Assembly: GCF_030123325.1 (NCBI RefSeq)
Contig: NZ_CP126106.1
Span: 3,562,001 to 3,626,000, forward strand
Reading direction: 5' to 3'
Source: Peribacillus simplex
Lineage (GTDB): Bacteria > Bacillota > Bacilli > Bacillales > DSM-1321
Length of the DNA: 64,000 nt
The number at the start of each line of letters is the position of its first letter. Position 1 is the stretch's first letter. The notes beneath the pieces were generated by a model. The model saw nothing but the letters and a program-made list of their open reading frames with translations, was not told the origin of the DNA and made no database searches. Both the position numbers and the translations under genes were made by a program. Shown here in pieces: positions 60,886 through 64,000 of this stretch.

Positions 60886-60923
60886 AAAAAAAACGTCTAA
60901 GCTAAAAGCTTAGACGTTTTTTT
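60886..60923. terminator. Bidirectional terminator
   Basis: AAAAAACGTCTAAGCT and AGCTTAGACGTTTTTT pair perfectly around AAA, between the convergent ponA and ypoC genes. Confidence 0.9.
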
Positions 60924-61449
60924 GGCTGTTCTTATTTTTAATCATGAACTTCACAAATTGTTTTTCAAATTCTCGAAACAACTCACTAAGCTGTCTATAA
61001 GAATGAAAAAAAGCGGGTCTAGCAAGGATGAATGAAAGCCTTTCATCCATATTTACCGGAATATTGTTAAAGGATTCTATTTGGACCCGGAAATCATTCA
61101 ATACCACTGGCTTCCCATGCATCCAGTAGACTGCGGTTAAAAACAAACCGATCCCCTTCTTCATGAGCCCCAAAGTCTGTCCCGCTTTTCGCTCAGAAAA
61201 CAGCAAACTGCATTCCGAATCAATTCCCTTCCATATTTCCAGCAGTTCCTTTACATGCATTGCCCCGTTATTCCAAGGAGCATACGCCTCTACATTATTA
61301 TAATAAAGTAACTCATACGGGAAAGCCTCGAACGGGATCGTTTCACTCCAACCTGCATATCGCTCTTTTTCCAAGATGGTTACCTTTTCAGGAAAAAACA
61401 AAGAATGGTCCAATTCTATTGGGACTTTAAATGATATGGAATGAGTCAA
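60910..61449 (-). CDS. ypoC: YpoC family protein
   Basis: The 179-residue protein is of the length and position of B. subtilis YpoC. It has typical segments such as GMKKGIGLFLTAVYWMHGKPV and PVNMDERLSFILARPAFFHSYRQLSELF. The function is unknown. The start TTG at 61449 overlaps the nth stop as TTGA, so the two are coupled. Confidence 0.9.
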   Translation of the reverse strand: MTHSISFKVPIELDHSLFFPEKVTILEKERYAGWSETIPFEAFPYELLYYNNVEAYAPWNNGAMHVKELLEIWKGIDSECSLLFSERKAGQTLGLMKKGIGLFLTAVYWMHGKPVVLNDFRVQIESFNNIPVNMDERLSFILARPAFFHSYRQLSELFREFEKQFVKFMIKNKNSQKNV

Positions 61450-62102
61450 TTGGCTTCTTTCCTTTTCATTCTTTTTTTTCCTTCACGGCATAATTCGAGA
61501 AGCGGGCAGGTTTCACATCTTGGTGACTGGGCCTTACAATGATAGCGTCCAAAAAATATCAGGCGGTGATGCGTAACCGACCATTCATCCTTTGGTATCT
61601 TAGCCATCAACGTTTTCTCAACATCGAGGACACTATCCTTCCAACGGCATAATCCAAGACGCTTGGAAACACGCTCTACATGGGTATCCACAGCGATCGC
61701 TGGCACATCAAAAGCAACGGAAACGACTACATTCGCCGTCTTTCTGCCCACGCCAGGCAATTTAACTAGCTCATCACGATCTCTGGGGACTTCCTTACCG
61801 TATTCTTCGATCAGCATGTGCGACAACTTTTGTATGTTCTTCGCCTTGTTACGAAACAAACCGATTGAGCGAATGTCATTTTCCAACTCTTCTATCGGAA
61901 CGCTTATGTAATCCTCAGGCGTTTTATATTTCTGAAATAAATCCTTCGTGACTTTATTGACTAATACATCCGTACACTGAGCTGACAGGGCAACAGCAAC
62001 CACCAATTCAAATGGATTGGAGTGATTCAGCTCACAATGGGCATCCGGAAACATTTCACCCATCGTATCCAGACAATATCGAATTTGAGCTTTATTCAAC
62101 AT
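61446..62102 (-). CDS. nth: Endonuclease III
   Basis: The 218-residue enzyme is a DNA glycosylase/AP lyase for oxidised pyrimidines. It has the helix-hairpin-helix LPGVGRKTANVV with the catalytic Lys, the catalytic Asp in AVDTHVERVSKRLGL, and the [4Fe-4S] loop C-x6-C-x2-C-x5-C near residues 188-204. GAAGGAG precedes the ATG. It is the middle gene of dnaD-nth-ypoC. Confidence 0.97.
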   Translation of the reverse strand: MLNKAQIRYCLDTMGEMFPDAHCELNHSNPFELVVAVALSAQCTDVLVNKVTKDLFQKYKTPEDYISVPIEELENDIRSIGLFRNKAKNIQKLSHMLIEEYGKEVPRDRDELVKLPGVGRKTANVVVSVAFDVPAIAVDTHVERVSKRLGLCRWKDSVLDVEKTLMAKIPKDEWSVTHHRLIFFGRYHCKAQSPRCETCPLLELCREGKKRMKRKEAN

Positions 62103-62124
62103 ATTGGTTCTCCTTCAATTTACA

Positions 62125-62820
62125 TTACTGCTCGAGCCAGTTATAGAAAGGCACATCTTTCAACGGTTGTGCAGTTTCGGTCTTTCGGTCCCTCTTTTGG
62201 TGAACTCTAAATTTTTGTCCTTGCTCCCTTGCCTGTTCCAAGGTTTTAATTCCTTTCTTTTTCCACTCGAATAAAATTCGATCAATGTATCGGAAATTCA
62301 ATTTTCCGGAAATGACAGACTCCCTCAGAGCTGACTTAATGATCTCAGGTTGATGGTCGTCTTCCATCCACATTGCCAATGTCTCACATTCAAATGGAGA
62401 TAAAGGGCGGCCGAACTCCTGTTCAAATATCGTATAAAGGCTCTCCCCCGCTTTTTGGATTTCAGCTGACTCTGACTGTTTCAAAGTTTTCAAGAAACAG
62501 TCCATCATTTTTTCATAAAGTGGGGACAACGAATATTTTTCCTGTCCGATTTCTTGACTCTCCTCAACCACCATTTCAACAAATCCCCTTTGGACCAAAC
62601 GCTGGATCAAGAATAGACATTCCGTTTCCTGCAATGTCATTCGGTCAGAAAGTTGGGATGGCGCTGGGAAATGATTACCTTTATCGATGAAGCTTTGCAA
62701 TTGTAATAATAGGACCATTTCTTGTTCATTCAGTCCCATTGTACTATAGTTAGTCAACAAAAAGGATGGAATCGTTATCGTTCCTTCCTTAAACCACGCA
62801 TATAAATGTTCTTTATTCAT
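62125..62820 (-). CDS. dnaD: DNA replication initiation protein DnaD
   Basis: The 231-residue protein has the DnaD N-terminal winged helix (WFKEGTITIPSFLLTNYSTM; EQEMVLLLQLQSFIDKGNHF) and a C-terminal DDBH2-type domain (FEQEFGRPLSPFECETLAMW). The tail has YIDRILFEWKKKGI. DnaD loads the helicase with DnaB and DnaI. ATG 62820 follows GAGGTG; the frame upstream to 62832 is less likely. Confidence 0.95.
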   Translation of the reverse strand: MNKEHLYAWFKEGTITIPSFLLTNYSTMGLNEQEMVLLLQLQSFIDKGNHFPAPSQLSDRMTLQETECLFLIQRLVQRGFVEMVVEESQEIGQEKYSLSPLYEKMMDCFLKTLKQSESAEIQKAGESLYTIFEQEFGRPLSPFECETLAMWMEDDHQPEIIKSALRESVISGKLNFRYIDRILFEWKKKGIKTLEQAREQGQKFRVHQKRDRKTETAQPLKDVPFYNWLEQ

Positions 62821-62885
62821 GTATTTGGACACCTCTGGTTAAGTATAACATGAATAAGGCCCTCCGAATAAGTTTATAATTTTAA

Positions 62886-62923
62886 CAAAAAACGGTTATC
62901 TGCCAAATATGGCAAGATAACCG
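62886..62923 (-). terminator. Terminator of asnS
   Basis: CGGTTATCTTGCCA and TGGCAGATAACCG pair with a small loop and continue TTTTTTG on the minus strand, about 14 nt after the asnS stop. Confidence 0.88.
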
Positions 62924-62936
62924 CTTCATCACGGAA

Positions 62937-64000
62937 TCAAGGATATAATCGATTTAATAGACGTGGGAACGGGATGGTTTCACGGACATGCTCGACTCCA
63001 CTGATCCATGCAACGGTGCGTTCTAATCCCAAACCGAAGCCTGAATGCGGTACAGAGCCGTATTTTCTTAATTCCATATACCATTTGTAAGCATCTTCGC
63101 TCAAGCCATGCTCATTGATTCTCTGTCCAAGCAATTCCTGATCATGAATCCGCTCTGAACCGCCAATTATTTCTCCATAACCTTCCGGAGCGATCAAATC
63201 GGCACAAAGAACCACTTCTTCCCTGTCAGGATCTGGCTGCATATAAAAAGGCTTGATTTTGGTTGGGTAATGAGTTATGAAAACAGGCTTATCATAACTT
63301 TCCGCTATCGCAGTTTCATGCGGAGCTCCAAAATCATCACCCCATTGGATATCATCAAATCCTTGTTCATGAAGGAACTTAATAGCTTCATCATATGTAA
63401 TCCGCGGGAAAGGAGCTTGAATTTGTTCAAGCTTCGCTGTATCACGGCCCAGTGTATTTAACTCAAGCTGACAATTTTTCAATACGGATTGGATGATGGA
63501 AGAAACGAATCGCTCCTGGACCTCCAGGTTTTCTTTAAATTCGATAAAAGCCATTTCCGGTTCAATCATCCAGAACTCGATTAAATGTCGTCTTGTTTTG
63601 GATTTTTCTGCCCTGAAGGTTGGACCAAAGGAAAATACCTTCCCAAGTGCCATGGCAGCCGCTTCCATATAGAGCTGACCACTCTGTGAAAGGTATGCAT
63701 CCTCATCAAAGTATTTAGTCGCGAACAACTCACTCGTTCCTTCTGGTGCGCTTCCAGTTAAAATTGGGGGATCCACTTTAACGAAACCTTCTTCATTAAA
63801 GAATTCATATGTAGCACGGATTATTTCATTCCGGATTTTCATGACTGCATGCTGCCGTTTTGAACGCAGCCACAAATGGCGGTTATCCATTAAGAATTCG
63901 GGACCATGCGCTTTAGGTGTAATGGGATAATCCAATGATTCATGAATGATTTCAATATCTTTCACCTGTAACTCAAAACCGAACGGCGATCGTTCATCCT
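62937..64000 (-). CDS. asnS: Asparaginyl-tRNA synthetase (partial, 5' end outside window)
   Basis: This is the C-terminal 354 codons of a class II synthetase of about 430 residues; the frame stays open to the window's right edge, with FGFELQVKDIEIIHE across the apparent GTG near 63965. The class II motif 2 region is FGPTFRAEKSKTRRHLIEFWM and motif 3 is GFGLGLERTVAWI. It charges tRNA-Asn. Its neighbour dnaD is as in B. subtilis. Confidence 0.97.
   Translation of the reverse strand, partial: DERSPFGFELQVKDIEIIHESLDYPITPKAHGPEFLMDNRHLWLRSKRQHAVMKIRNEIIRATYEFFNEEGFVKVDPPILTGSAPEGTSELFATKYFDEDAYLSQSGQLYMEAAAMALGKVFSFGPTFRAEKSKTRRHLIEFWMIEPEMAFIEFKENLEVQERFVSSIIQSVLKNCQLELNTLGRDTAKLEQIQAPFPRITYDEAIKFLHEQGFDDIQWGDDFGAPHETAIAESYDKPVFITHYPTKIKPFYMQPDPDREEVVLCADLIAPEGYGEIIGGSERIHDQELLGQRINEHGLSEDAYKWYMELRKYGSVPHSGFGLGLERTVAWISGVEHVRETIPFPRLLNRLYP

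Overview
The window is chromosomal DNA from a spore-forming Bacillaceae bacterium. Three things show this: germination receptor genes (gerA type), small spore proteins (cotD, sspM), and a long block whose gene order matches the Bacillus subtilis region from asnS to xpt (asnS-dnaD-nth-ypoC-ponA-recU-yppC-sspM-yppE-yppG-mrfA-mrfB-cotD-ypsA-gpsB-rnpB-ypsC-csp-ypvA-ypwA-pbuX-xpt-bpsA-bpsB-dynA-ypcP). Protein style and the dispersed GC-rich repeat suggest a Peribacillus/Bacillus simplex-like organism, but the genus is an inference.

Positions 1-8.4 kb are accessory. They hold a Ger(x)C lipoprotein (cut by the left edge) and a GerA subunit on the minus strand, a truncated acetyltransferase, a frameshifted GerB permease on the plus strand, two tandem paralogous membrane proteins, a coupled minus-strand pair that includes an MltG-like protein without its catalytic domain, and a DUF5392-type protein. 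Positions 8.4-20.7 kb form a catabolic cluster, all on the minus strand. A sigma-54-dependent PrpR_N/PAS/AAA+/Fis activator is followed by a near-consensus -24/-12 promoter, a D-2-hydroxyacid dehydrogenase, DUF3311 plus a Na+/solute symporter, a ThDP enzyme, a Glu/Leu/Phe/Val dehydrogenase, an amino-acid permease, an aldehyde dehydrogenase and, past a palindromic repeat, a Rieske oxygenase. Together they could take an amino, 2-oxo or 2-hydroxy acid through deamination, decarboxylation and aldehyde oxidation. This is the best candidate here for an undescribed pathway.

Positions 21-35.7 kb hold a YflT-type stress protein behind a sigma-B-like promoter, proBA behind a T-box leader, the divergent pair hmp/nsrR with a visible operator, the RNase H-like genes ypeP and ypdQ, an EamA transporter, and a run dynA - nucleotidyltransferase - sulfurtransferase - ypcP. 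Positions 35.7-64 kb are the conserved core: polyketide synthase bpsA with bpsB, xpt-pbuX behind a guanine riboswitch, helicases ypvA and mrfA, rnpB, gpsB, cotD, recU-ponA, nth, dnaD and the 3' part of asnS.

Reading the gaps gave several things a length cutoff would miss: a 52-residue membrane protein at 35917-36075 with its own promoter, two Fur-box-like sequences and a terminator; a 44-residue zinc-ribbon protein; sspM; a 31-residue hydrophobic peptide; and decayed remnants of a CheX-like gene, an HD-GYP gene and an unidentified ORF.
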